This document shows positions 49,330-57,410 of a stretch of 61,615 bases of DNA, one piece after another (the first letter of the stretch is position 1; every line of letters begins with the position of its first letter). The notes below the pieces were generated by a model that worked only from the letters and a program-made list of their open reading frames with translations, was not told the DNA's origin and searched no databases. The stretch is from Kiritimatiellia bacterium (GTDB lineage: Bacteria; Verrucomicrobiota; Kiritimatiellia; RFP12; UBA1067), in assembly GCA_017514235.1 (NCBI GenBank), contig JAFWKK010000073.1:1-61615 (forward strand). The letters run 5' to 3'. The position numbers were made by a program, and so were the translations under genes.

Positions 49330-51480
49330 GTGAGGATACCTATTGTTGCGAGCATGGCGGCAGGCGCGTTTATGCTGACGGCAGTCGCAATGGAGCCGGT
49401 GGATTGGGTCGATCCGACGATCGGCGCGACGAGCCACATGCTCGTTCCGGCCTATCCTACCGTGTCCGTCCCGTTCGGGATGTACCGCTTCACACCGCCC
49501 GCGCCTTGGTTCACGGTTGACGAGATCGACGATATTCCGCTCTTCCTGCCGTCGCATCGCGCGGCGGGCCTCTTTGCGCTTATGGTCGGCGACGGCGGGC
49601 ATCTCACGCTCGACAACAGGAGGGTGTCGCCGTATTCGTTCTCGGCGTGGGTGGATTCGCACAATTTCGGCCTGAGGCTCGTCCCGGCGGCGAAGGGCGC
49701 GGCGATCAGGTTCGACGCGGCCACGGGCGTGACAAGGCGCGCCATTCCCGATGTGTCGTTCCGCGCGGCCAAATGTGCGCGGGAAGGCCGCACTGTCCGG
49801 CTCGAGGACTCGTTCCGTGGCGTCACGGCATATCTTTACGGAGAGTTCTCTGATGACGGCAGCGGACGCGAACTGCGCTTTGCCGTCTCCTGGATTTCGC
49901 AGGAACAGGCCGAGGCGAACTTCCGCGCCGAGCTTGCCGGGCGGTCGCTTGACGAGCTGGAGTCGTTTGCCCGCGCCGCGTGGAATGCCGCGCTTGGCCG
50001 CATAGCCGTCGAGGGAGGAGACGATTCGAGGAAACGTGTGTTCTACACTGCGCTTTACCGCTGCCATGAGCGCATGGTTGACGCAACTGAAGGCGGGTGC
50101 TTCCGCGGCTGGGACGGCGTTGTGAAGCAGGCGAACGGGCGCCGTTTCACGGACGACTGGAGCTGGGACACCTACCGCGCTCTTCATCCGCTTTTCTGCC
50201 TCCTCGACCCGGAGATGCAGCGCGACAGGCTCAATTCCTACCTGGCGATGGCCTCCGAGACGAAGGAAGGATGGGTGCCTACTTTCCCCAACGTCGCCTG
50301 CGACGGGCACAACATGAATTCGCTCCATCCGGCTGCGATGTTTCTCGATGCATGCGTCAAGGGAGTTGAGGGCGTGGACTGGAAGGCGGCCTGGGCGGCG
50401 CTTGCGCACACCGAGCGCACCGCGAGCCGGCTGCCGTGGCATCGCGGTCCGCGCACGAAGCTCGACGAGCTGCATGACTCGCTCGGGTACTTCCCTGCGC
50501 TTCAGCCTGGCGAAGATGAGACGGATTGGCCGAAAGGGCATTCCATGTGGGAAAAGCGGCAGAGCGTTGCCGTCACGCTCGGCTATGCCTACGACTGCTG
50601 GTGCATCGCTGAGCTGGGGCGAATCGTCGGCGCGAGCGAATCCGACATAGCGGAGTTCGAGCGCAAGGCGGAGTTCGACCGCAACCTGTTCCATCCTGGG
50701 ACGCGCTTTTTCCATCCGAAGGACGCGCGCGGCGAATGGATACGCGACGTCGACTACACGCTTGGCGGCGGGCTTGGCGCACGGATGTACTACGACGAGA
50801 ACAACGGCTGGACATATGCGTGGGACGCACAGCACGACATTGCGTGGCTTGTCGGGGCGCATGGCGGAGCGGTGCGCTTCTGCGCCGACCTGGACGCGCT
50901 CTTCAATGCGCCGCTTGGCGCGCAGCCGTGGGAGTACGTCGCGAATCTGCCGGATTCGACCGGACGCATCGGGCAGTTCGTAGCCGGGAACGAGCCGGGC
51001 TTCCACATCCCGTACCTGTACAACTACGCGGGGCGTCCCGACCGGACGCAGAAGCGCATCCGCCAGATCCTCGACGCATGGTTCCGCGACGATGCGATGG
51101 GTCTTCCGGGCGACGAGGACGGCGGAGGCATGAGCGCGTTCGTCGTGTTCTCGATGCTGGGCTTCTATCCCGTTACGCCGGGGCTTGCCGAATACCAGCT
51201 TGGCTCGCCAGTTTTCGAGAAGGCGGCCTTGCGGCTGGGAAACGGCAGGACGTTCACGATCCTCGCTCCCGGCTCGTCGCGCGAGGCGAAGTACTGGACG
51301 CATGCCAAAGTCGGCGAGAGACATCTCGACGGAACCGTGCTTCGGCATTCCGACGTCGTTGCCGGCGGGACGCTCGCATTCACGATGACGGACCGGCCGG
51401 CCGCGCGCGAACATCGACTGCGTTCGCAAGGACTTGGTATAATACGCGCGAACGTAAAACGTATCGGAGGCGAGAAATGA
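49330..51480 (+). CDS. Glycoside hydrolase family 92 alpha-mannosidase
   Basis: A 716-residue exo-alpha-mannosidase of GH92. Starts at GTG 49330 after GGGGGAG; signal peptide about 1-20, then W-V-D-P-T-I-G of the N-terminal beta-sandwich. The (alpha/alpha)6 domain shows W-S-W-D-T-Y-R-A-L-H-P-L, G-N-E-P-G-F-H-I-P-Y-L-Y-N-Y-A-G and G-D-E-D-G-G-G-M-S-A-F-V-V-F-S-M-L-G-F-Y-P-V, which hold the catalytic Glu and Asp and the Ca2+ ligands. GH92 acts on alpha-1,2/1,3/1,6-mannosides such as N-glycan or yeast mannan chains. It follows CotH by 22 bases and is probably co-transcribed. Confidence 0.95.
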   Translation: MRIPIVASMAAGAFMLTAVAMEPVDWVDPTIGATSHMLVPAYPTVSVPFGMYRFTPPAPWFTVDEIDDIPLFLPSHRAAGLFALMVGDGGHLTLDNRRVSPYSFSAWVDSHNFGLRLVPAAKGAAIRFDAATGVTRRAIPDVSFRAAKCAREGRTVRLEDSFRGVTAYLYGEFSDDGSGRELRFAVSWISQEQAEANFRAELAGRSLDELESFARAAWNAALGRIAVEGGDDSRKRVFYTALYRCHERMVDATEGGCFRGWDGVVKQANGRRFTDDWSWDTYRALHPLFCLLDPEMQRDRLNSYLAMASETKEGWVPTFPNVACDGHNMNSLHPAAMFLDACVKGVEGVDWKAAWAALAHTERTASRLPWHRGPRTKLDELHDSLGYFPALQPGEDETDWPKGHSMWEKRQSVAVTLGYAYDCWCIAELGRIVGASESDIAEFERKAEFDRNLFHPGTRFFHPKDARGEWIRDVDYTLGGGLGARMYYDENNGWTYAWDAQHDIAWLVGAHGGAVRFCADLDALFNAPLGAQPWEYVANLPDSTGRIGQFVAGNEPGFHIPYLYNYAGRPDRTQKRIRQILDAWFRDDAMGLPGDEDGGGMSAFVVFSMLGFYPVTPGLAEYQLGSPVFEKAALRLGNGRTFTILAPGSSREAKYWTHAKVGERHLDGTVLRHSDVVAGGTLAFTMTDRPAAREHRLRSQGLGIIRANVKRIGGEK
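51435..51443 (+). promoter_or_regulatory. Internal extended -10 promoter inside the end of GH92
   Basis: TGG-TATAAT lies within the last codons of the GH92 gene; a GGAGG and the next small ORF follow, so GH16 can be transcribed on its own. Confidence 0.6.
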
Positions 51481-51566
51481 GCATAACACTGTCGATGCCG
51501 CCTGCAGCCGTACAGGAGGTTGGGAATGGGCCGCGGCGAACGGCGGAAAGGCTCATGCAATGGTAA
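51477..51566 (+). CDS. 29-residue ORF leading into the GH16 gene
   Basis: ATG 51477 overlaps the GH92 stop (ATGA), has GGAGG upstream, and ends 7 bases inside the GH16 reading frame. The peptide begins M-S-I-T-L-S-M-P-P-A and has no known domain or signal. It may only serve translational coupling of GH16. Confidence 0.35.
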   Translation: MSITLSMPPAAVQEVGNGPRRTAERLMQW

Positions 51567-53452
51567 AGTCGTTGGCCATTGCCGCAGCGTTCGCGCTTTC
51601 CGCCTTGTGCGCGTTCGGCGCTGCGAATGACGAATATCCGGAGTTCCGCAGCGGCGAGTCGACGAAAGGCGAGGAGTACGTCCAGGCGATAAAGGTTCTT
51701 GCGCCGCAGCACAGGTCGGAGGTAAGGGGAAACGTGACGGTGGAGTTCGAGGCCAGGGGCATGAAGCGCGCGCTTGCCCGCTGCTGGCGGCATGTCGGCG
51801 GGGCTTGGGGAAGCGATGCGACGCTCGCCGACATCTCGCTGAAGCCTGACGGGCGCGGCAGGTTCGTGTTCCGGGCCGACGACTTTCCCGCCGGGCCGAC
51901 TACGATCCGTATTGAGGCAATCGACGGGAACGGCCTTAGGGATTACTGCGAACTTCAGCTCTACAACCTGGGCGGAGTTCCGTGGCGGCAGGGCATCCCC
52001 AAGGCCGATCCTCCTGGCGCGAGGGGAATGAAGCTCGTCTACAAGGACGACTTCGACGGTCCGCTCTCCATATCGCCCGACGGGCGCGGCGCTAAGTACG
52101 CAGCGCACAAGACCGGCGGCGGCGACTTCAGCGGCTGGCCGTTCTCGGATCAGAAGGGCGACTGCATGCCATTCGGCCAGCAAGGCACATACCTGAGGAT
52201 CCACGCCTCGAAGCCCGCCGGCAGCAAGGGCTGCACCGGCATCATCTCGTCTTTGCGCTCCGACGGAACGGGTGTCGCCGTGCCCGTTCCGGCGTACTTT
52301 GAATGTCGCCTGATGTGCCATTCCGCCCCCGGCAGCTGGGGGGCGTTCTGGACGCTCACCAAAGGCACGATCGGAATGAACGTGGACGACCCGCGCTATG
52401 CGGAGACGAAGAATGCCGGCTGCGACGAGCTTGACGTCATCGAATGCTACGGCGGGTATGGTAAGGGACATCCAAACCACGGCGGGAAGTACGGCGTGAC
52501 GACCCACTGGTGGGGGCAGCCGCAGGCGGGCAAGCCGCCGCATGCCTTCCCCGACGCCATGCAGATGGCGGGCCGGTCGTCATGGAGCTGGACGTTTCAC
52601 ACCTATGGGCTGGCCATTACCGAGACGGACACAGTATATTACTTTGACGACGTGGAGGTGTTGCGTCATCCGACGGGCCCCGTCACGAAGTCGCAAGACA
52701 CATGGTTCCTCATAAACTACGCAATCGCCGGGATAAGCGGCTGGCCATACGACCTCGAACGATACGGCAACGAGAGCGACATGTGGATTGACTGGGTGCG
52801 CGTTTATTGCGGCAGGCCGCTGCCGAAGGACTTCGGTGAGGTGCCGTCCGTTGGCGTCAAGGGGTCGATCGGCGTCAACTTCTCGTCGAAAGCGGATCCT
52901 GCCACTGTCATGCGCCTGTGGGACGTAGCCGGCGACGCAGCGACTGGGCAGGCAGGGTGGAACAACGCCGATGCCTCGGCGCGCAGGTTCGTTGGCCTTC
53001 TCGATTCTTGCGGCAGCAAGACGTCGGTGTCTGTTGCGGTTGAGAAAAGCGCGCGTTTCGAGACGTGCGAGTCGTGGGGGTTTCGTGGCGGCGACGAGCG
53101 TCTTCACCGCGGCGGAATCGCTGAATCGCGGATCGCTGTAAGGGACGTGCCATTCAGGAAGTGGGATCTTGTCGTGCATTTCGGAGCCGGGGTGAACGGC
53201 TGGACCGGCGACGTCGAGCTGCTGGACCGCTCCGGGCGTGAGATTGCGTCCCGTGCAGTGAACTTCGGTTGGATCGGCGATGGCCGCTATGTCGAAGCGA
53301 CACGCGGCAAGGGTGCCGATTCTGACGGTCCCGAGTGCTTTGCCGCGTTCCGCGGCCTTTCGGAGAAGGATGTAGCGGTTCGCCTGTCGAAGCGCGGGGG
53401 GAAGGGCGCAGTGGCTGTCGCAGGTGTGCAGGTTGTTCCTTCCGCAGACTGA
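51560..53452 (+). CDS. Exported GH16-like glycoside hydrolase
   Basis: A 630-residue enzyme. Signal peptide about 1-21, a beta-sandwich at about 38-135 (an Ig-like or family-typical N domain), and a GH16-type concanavalin fold at about 150-420 with W-G-A-F-W-T-L and the catalytic signature D-E-L-D-V-I-E (E-x-D-x-x-E). The remainder (about 430-630) looks like a separate NPCBM-like carbohydrate-binding domain. GH16 includes laminarinases, agarases, carrageenases and mixed-linkage glucanases; the subfamily is not readable here. It follows GH92 and the CotH protein, so the cluster attacks complex polysaccharide or glycoprotein. Confidence 0.82.
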   Translation: MVKSLAIAAAFALSALCAFGAANDEYPEFRSGESTKGEEYVQAIKVLAPQHRSEVRGNVTVEFEARGMKRALARCWRHVGGAWGSDATLADISLKPDGRGRFVFRADDFPAGPTTIRIEAIDGNGLRDYCELQLYNLGGVPWRQGIPKADPPGARGMKLVYKDDFDGPLSISPDGRGAKYAAHKTGGGDFSGWPFSDQKGDCMPFGQQGTYLRIHASKPAGSKGCTGIISSLRSDGTGVAVPVPAYFECRLMCHSAPGSWGAFWTLTKGTIGMNVDDPRYAETKNAGCDELDVIECYGGYGKGHPNHGGKYGVTTHWWGQPQAGKPPHAFPDAMQMAGRSSWSWTFHTYGLAITETDTVYYFDDVEVLRHPTGPVTKSQDTWFLINYAIAGISGWPYDLERYGNESDMWIDWVRVYCGRPLPKDFGEVPSVGVKGSIGVNFSSKADPATVMRLWDVAGDAATGQAGWNNADASARRFVGLLDSCGSKTSVSVAVEKSARFETCESWGFRGGDERLHRGGIAESRIAVRDVPFRKWDLVVHFGAGVNGWTGDVELLDRSGREIASRAVNFGWIGDGRYVEATRGKGADSDGPECFAAFRGLSEKDVAVRLSKRGGKGAVAVAGVQVVPSAD

Positions 53453-53495
53453 TGTTGTGCAAAGAACTTTTTGGGAACCTCCACTCATCGGCCCC

Positions 53496-53524
53496 TTGCG
53501 TCAGGCGGGACGTTGTGGTATCAT
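53496..53524 (+). promoter_or_regulatory. Sigma-70 promoter of the SRP-like RNA/HIT region
   Basis: TTGCGT, 17-base spacer, TATCAT with TGG before the -10, predicting a start near 53531. Confidence 0.7.
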
Positions 53525-53530
53525 TGCACC

Positions 53531-53598
53531 GATTCCGGCGCGGGCGGAGCCTCGTTCTGGTGAACGGGTCGGCCTTAGCCGGGCAGCAAGGAGAGTTC
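53531..53598 (+). ncRNA. Candidate small SRP (4.5S-like) RNA
   Basis: The transcript downstream of a good promoter contains GGTGAAC followed by a hairpin GGGTCGGC-CTTA-GCCGGGCAGC and AAGG. GGTGAAC and GCAGC-(N)-AAGG are conserved in bacterial SRP domain IV, though the usual GTCAGG...GGAA tip is here GTCGG...CTTA. The HIT start codon and its ribosome site lie at its 3' end, so it could instead be a structured 5' leader of that gene. Confidence 0.4.
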
Positions 53599-53599
53599 C

Positions 53600-54001
53600 A
53601 TGAGAAACGACTGTGTCTTTTGCGCCATTGCCGACGGCGAGATTCCGAGCTTCAAGGTCTACGAAGACGACCTTGTTCTCGCTTACCTTGACATAAACCC
53701 GTTCGCGAAGGGGCATGTGCTTGTGATTCCAAAGCTCCATTCGCAGGGCCTTCTGGACACAGGCGATGAGACGTTGTCAGCAGTGATCGTCCGAGTGAAG
53801 CGGATTGCGGCGCACGTCAAGGAGGTGCTTGGCTGCGACGGGTTCCATGTATTGCAGAACAACGGCGAGGCAGCCGGGCAGACCGTACGGCACGTTCACT
53901 TCCACATAGTGCCGCGCTGGACGGGCGATCCGCTCGGGTTTGTGAACCACAAGGGCGACATGGGCGAGCTGGCGGCTCTTGCGGAGCGTCTGCACATGTA
54001 A
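53600..54001 (+). CDS. HIT-family (HinT-like) hydrolase
   Basis: A 133-residue histidine-triad protein. N-terminal C-V-F-C-A-I-A zinc-like pair, D-I-N-P-F-A-K-G-H-V-L-V-I-P-K and the triad Q-T-V-R-H-V-H-F-H-I-V-P-R-W (H-x-H-x-H). HIT proteins hydrolyse nucleoside phosphoramidates. AAGGAG precedes the ATG; the spacing is inside the structured RNA described above. yggS is 13 bases downstream. Confidence 0.93.
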   Translation: MRNDCVFCAIADGEIPSFKVYEDDLVLAYLDINPFAKGHVLVIPKLHSQGLLDTGDETLSAVIVRVKRIAAHVKEVLGCDGFHVLQNNGEAAGQTVRHVHFHIVPRWTGDPLGFVNHKGDMGELAALAERLHM

Positions 54002-54014
54002 GGAGAGAGGTCGG

Positions 54015-54797
54015 ATGAGAGATCTGGGTGAGATTTTGGCTGAAGTCCGCGCAAGGATTGACGCGGCCTGTGCTCGGGTGGGGCGCGATCCTGCGGGCGT
54101 TGAGATCGTGGCCGTCACCAAGACGCATGGTGCGGAGGTCGTGAAGGAGGCATGGGACGCGGGTCTGCGGATCGTCGGCGAGAACAAGGTTCAGGAGGCT
54201 GCATGGAAGCGTCCGGCGAGCGTGTCCGGTCCGATGTGGCACCTGATCGGGCATCTCCAGTCCAACAAGGTTCGTCATGCGCTGGAGCTTTTCGATTTCA
54301 TTCATTCGGTGGACTCTGTCAAGCTGGCCGACCGCATCAACATGATTGCGGAGGAGACAGGCGCCGCGCCGCACGTGCTTCTCGAAGTCAACGTCTCCGG
54401 CGAAAAGTCTAAGAGCGGCATGAAGCCCGAGGAGGTCGGGACGACGGTGCGCCACATATGCGAAGCATGTCCGCGCGTGACTGTCGAGGGGTTGATGACG
54501 ATGGCGCCTTTCAGCGAGGATCCGGAGGATTCGCGGCCTTGCTTCCGCCGCCTGCGCGAGCTGCGCGACGCCGTGGAGCAGGAGCAGGGCGTTGGACTGC
54601 CGCGTCTCTCGATGGGCATGAGCGGCGATTACGAGGTAGCGGTGGAGGAAGGGGCGACGTGGGTGCGCCTCGGCACCGTACTCTTCGGTGAGCGCCCGAA
54701 GACTAAGGCCGCAAGGCCGGCTTCAGACGACGGGATCGCAGCTGGCGGGCTTGATTCCTATTCTGGCGAAGGGCCGACGTACAAGGTCCTGGACTGA
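54015..54797 (+). CDS. yggS: YggS/PROSC pyridoxal-phosphate homeostasis protein
   Basis: A 260-residue PLP-binding protein controlling intracellular PLP. It shows V-A-V-T-K-T-H with the Schiff-base Lys, G-E-N-K-V-Q-E-A, W-H-L-I-G-H-L-Q-S-N-K, and the glycine-rich S-M-G-M-S-G-D-Y and R-L-G-T-V-L-F-G phosphate loop. The last about 30 residues (after G-E-R-P-K-T-K) exceed the usual length by a short tail. AGGAGAG precedes ATG 54015. The next gene starts 14 bases after. Confidence 0.95.
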   Translation: MRDLGEILAEVRARIDAACARVGRDPAGVEIVAVTKTHGAEVVKEAWDAGLRIVGENKVQEAAWKRPASVSGPMWHLIGHLQSNKVRHALELFDFIHSVDSVKLADRINMIAEETGAAPHVLLEVNVSGEKSKSGMKPEEVGTTVRHICEACPRVTVEGLMTMAPFSEDPEDSRPCFRRLRELRDAVEQEQGVGLPRLSMGMSGDYEVAVEEGATWVRLGTVLFGERPKTKAARPASDDGIAAGGLDSYSGEGPTYKVLD

Positions 54798-54811
54798 AGG
54801 GTGCGGCGGAC

Positions 54812-55741
54812 GTGAAACGCCAGATTCCATACGTGAACGAGGCGGTCGCCGACCGCGACTTCAAGTACTACATCTTTGATTGGGACGACAACATACTGCA
54901 CATGCCCACTAAGATCCGGATGGAGCACCTCGGCGAAGACGGCGCATGGCACCCAGTCGAGATGTCCACCGCGACGTTCGCGCTCATCCGCGCTGACGTC
55001 GCGCACTACCGGCCTCCGTCTGACGGGGGCTGGGCTGCGGCGTTCGCGGACTTCGAGGACCGGCCGGGGCGCAGCACGTTCATAGAGGACACCGTATCGG
55101 CCATGGAGCGCATCGAGCACGGCGCCAGGCCGGGGCCGAGCTACAACGCGCTAAAGAAGACGCTGCGAGAAGGGCGCCTCTTCGCGATCGTGACGGCGCG
55201 CGGGCATTCTCCGGCGACCATTGAGAAGGCGGTGCGCATATTCATACGCTATGCGCTCACCGAGGACGAGCGCACGGAGATGATGGGCAACCTGAGGGGT
55301 TACCGCCGCTGGATTGACGGCGTTGAGAAGTTCGGATCCGACGCGGAGGAACTGGACTACTACCTGGGCATGTGCCGATACGCGGCTGTCACAAACGCGC
55401 TCTTTAAGGAACGAATGGCAAGTGACCCGATCTACCGCGAGAAGCTGGCGACTGCAACGGTAGCGGCTCGTCCGGAACTGGCTAAGGAGTTCGCCATACG
55501 CGACTTCGTGGAACATGTCTTCCACATGCTGCGCCGTGCGGGGCGGCTCGACCGATCCGTCTCGATAGGGTTTTCCGACGATGATCCCGGCAATGTGAAG
55601 GCGGTCTCGTCATATATCCGCTCCGAACTGTCAAAAAGGTTCGAGGGCATCAAGTTCGTAGTGTATGACACGTCCGACCGCACGCTTCCGAAGGGGCGCA
55701 AGGTATGCGTCTCCGGGCAACTAAACCTTCCCGGGTTCTGA
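54812..55741 (+). CDS. HAD-superfamily protein of unknown role
   Basis: A 309-residue protein with haloacid-dehalogenase signatures: Y-Y-I-F-D-W-D-D-N-I (motif I D-x-D, about residues 20-29), I-V-T-A-R-G-H (motif II Thr), and V-S-I-G-F-S-D-D-D-P-G-N (motif IV acidic cluster, about 247-258). A large helical cap lies between motifs I and II. Starts GTG 54812. It lies in an operon-like run with HIT and YggS but has no clear partner. A phosphatase acting on a small phosphometabolite is the default guess; I do not recognise a named subfamily. Confidence 0.65.
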   Translation: MKRQIPYVNEAVADRDFKYYIFDWDDNILHMPTKIRMEHLGEDGAWHPVEMSTATFALIRADVAHYRPPSDGGWAAAFADFEDRPGRSTFIEDTVSAMERIEHGARPGPSYNALKKTLREGRLFAIVTARGHSPATIEKAVRIFIRYALTEDERTEMMGNLRGYRRWIDGVEKFGSDAEELDYYLGMCRYAAVTNALFKERMASDPIYREKLATATVAARPELAKEFAIRDFVEHVFHMLRRAGRLDRSVSIGFSDDDPGNVKAVSSYIRSELSKRFEGIKFVVYDTSDRTLPKGRKVCVSGQLNLPGF

Positions 55742-55797
55742 TGCGCCGGGAAAGGACGGTGCGGCGACGGTCGTTGACATGTTGACAGGAGGCAAAG

Positions 55798-56361
55798 ATG
55801 AACAGAAGAGAATTTTTGAAGGATACAGCCTGCGCCGGGTGCCTGGGCTTGCTGGGAGGGTGTGCGCTCTCCAGAGACACGAACCGCCCGGCAGGCATGG
55901 TGCGCGGCACTATCGCTGATTCGGCGAAGTACGAGCATCTCCATCCCCGTTTCAGGAAGGCGTTCGAATTCCTGCGTTCGCACGATCTGGAGAAGCTGCC
56001 GCTCGGCCGCAACGAGATTGACGGCGACGACATTTACGCCAATGTGATGGACGTGACGCTCGGCATTTGGGATGTGAATGCGAAGCTGGAGGTCCACCGT
56101 AAATACTTCGACATCCACGTGCCGATTTCCGGCGACGAGGTGGATGGCTTCATCTACGACGAGGAGAGCACGAAGGCAAACGCCGCCGATTTCAACGTGG
56201 AGAAAGACTACGTGCTTTTCCAGAACCCGAAGATGGAGAAAGTGGTCTTGAAGAAGGGCGAGTTCGCCATATTCTATCCGCCCTACGGCGCACATGCTCC
56301 CAACAAGACGGAAGGTGCGCCACGCAAGCACCGCAAGCTTGTGGTGAAGGTGCGGTTCTGA
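55798..56361 (+). CDS. Exported YhcH/YjgK/YiaL-family protein
   Basis: A 187-residue DUF386 protein. The N terminus N-R-R-E-F-L-K-D-T-A-C-A-G-C-L-G is a Tat-like signal with a possible lipobox G-G-C at about residues 20-22. The domain follows from about 37: the helical start, then G-D-D-I-Y-A-N-V-M, L-E-V-H-R-K-Y-F-D-I-H (metal-site His), and F-A-I-F-Y-P-P-Y-G-A-H-A-P near the end. Cytoplasmic relatives handle sialic acid or are the small subunit of Ebg beta-galactosidase; export is unusual and fits the secreted glycan theme. Confidence 0.85.
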   Translation: MNRREFLKDTACAGCLGLLGGCALSRDTNRPAGMVRGTIADSAKYEHLHPRFRKAFEFLRSHDLEKLPLGRNEIDGDDIYANVMDVTLGIWDVNAKLEVHRKYFDIHVPISGDEVDGFIYDEESTKANAADFNVEKDYVLFQNPKMEKVVLKKGEFAIFYPPYGAHAPNKTEGAPRKHRKLVVKVRF

Positions 56362-56416
56362 CAACAGCGACGAAGTCCGGCTTTTGTTCTTGTGACTTTG
56401 GCCGGGAACTTGAAAT

Positions 56417-56734
56417 ATGAACTGGATCATTCTACTGGTAGCTGGAGTGTTCGAGGTAATGTGGGCGACTGCGCTCAAGATGTCCAACGGGTTCAAAAAC
56501 CCGCTTGCCGACGTGGTTTGCATTGGCGGGATGGCGCTCAGCTTTTGGTTTCTGTCCATTGCCATGAAGACGATTCCGATGGGAACGGCCTACGCCGTAT
56601 GGACGGGAATTGGCGCGGCCGGCGGTGTCGTCGTCGGCATCGTCGCGTTCGGAGAATCGGCGTCCGCTCTGCGCATCGCATCTGCCGCGCTTATCGTCGC
56701 AGGCATCGTTGGGCTTAAACTCGCATCGAAATAA
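56417..56734 (+). CDS. sugE: SMR-family transporter, SugE/Gdx type
   Basis: A 105-residue small multidrug-resistance family protein with four membrane helices. Helix 1 has the essential Glu (G-V-F-E-V-M-W-A) and L-K-M-S-N-G-F, which are typical of SugE/Gdx guanidinium exporters rather than EmrE. I looked for a guanidine riboswitch upstream but saw only a single A-C-G-A and a weak C-C-G-G-C hairpin. It is preceded by a short gap from the YhcH gene. Confidence 0.88.
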   Translation: MNWIILLVAGVFEVMWATALKMSNGFKNPLADVVCIGGMALSFWFLSIAMKTIPMGTAYAVWTGIGAAGGVVVGIVAFGESASALRIASAALIVAGIVGLKLASK

Positions 56735-56788
56735 GGAAACTTCTATCCCAAAACATGACGCCGGGAAATGGCGTCCTAGTTGAGGATA

Positions 56789-56797
56789 TGGTAGAAT
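56789..56797 (+). promoter_or_regulatory. Extended -10 promoter of the ECF sigma factor
   Basis: TGG-TAGAAT followed by ATGCGGC; 7 bases to the ATG at 56805, implying leaderless mRNA. Confidence 0.65.
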
Positions 56798-56804
56798 ATG
56801 CGGC

Positions 56805-57410
56805 ATGGGCGCCTTCTCCCAGGACAACCTTGCCGCCGCCTTTGCCGAGAACAGGCAAAGGCTGTTTGCGATCGCCGAAAAGCGGCTTAATCCGATTCTG
56901 CTCAAGAGGATGAGCGTGGAAGACGTCTTGTCGGAGGCGTACGCCAATGCGGCGAAGCGCGCAGACTACTTCGCTTCGCATGACGACGTGCCGATCTATT
57001 ACAAGCTGCGCACGATTCTCATGCAGACGATGGCCGACATCGAACGCTGCAATCTCAAGGCAAAGGGACGTGACGCCTACAAGGAAGTTGAAAGACTGAA
57101 GTCGAGAGATGGAAGTGGGGAGCCTGACGGGCAAGATGCCGCACGTTTCGATAGCATTCCGGCCGACATCACGTCGCCCGTTTCCCGTGTTGACAGGGAC
57201 GAACGCCATGCGATCCTCCGCCACGCACTCGCCGCGCTGCCGGAGAACGACCGTGCGATTCTCGTCATGCGTCATTTCGACGGCATGGGCAACTCCGAAT
57301 GCGCCGCCGCGCTCGGCGTTACGGAAAAGGCAGCGTCAATCCGGCATGTCCGCGCATTGGAGCGTTTGCAGCAGAAACTTCTGGAGGTGTCGTGCTTCAG
57401 GAAACGCTGA
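56805..57410 (+). CDS. ECF-type sigma factor (RhopiVer-like, kinase-linked)
   Basis: A 201-residue sigma-70-family regulator. Region 2 (about 8-75) includes M-S-V-E-D-V-L-S-E-A-Y; a loosely conserved linker rich in Lys and Arg follows; region 4 (about 140-195) includes L-P-E-N-D-R-A-I-L-V-M-R-H-F-D-G-M-G-N-S-E-C-A-A, split here only for length. No anti-sigma gene is adjacent. Instead a Ser/Thr kinase begins before the sigma stop, a linkage known from planctomycete and verrucomicrobial ECF groups, where the kinase is thought to relay the signal. Start ATG 56805 has no ribosome site. Confidence 0.85.
   Translation: MGAFSQDNLAAAFAENRQRLFAIAEKRLNPILLKRMSVEDVLSEAYANAAKRADYFASHDDVPIYYKLRTILMQTMADIERCNLKAKGRDAYKEVERLKSRDGSGEPDGQDAARFDSIPADITSPVSRVDRDERHAILRHALAALPENDRAILVMRHFDGMGNSECAAALGVTEKAASIRHVRALERLQQKLLEVSCFRKR

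Noticed and set aside
51419-51480. G-L-G-I-I-R near the GH92 C terminus as a fourth copy of the S-G-L-x-I-x-x-R tail
   Set aside because: It is not terminal (12 residues follow), lacks the exact spacing, and the codons are fixed by a TGG-TATAAT promoter.
56362-56416. Guanidine riboswitch ahead of sugE
   Set aside because: Only one ACGA and one weak CCGGC hairpin; the mini-ykkC type needs two ACGR-loop hairpins, and there is no room for the larger class.
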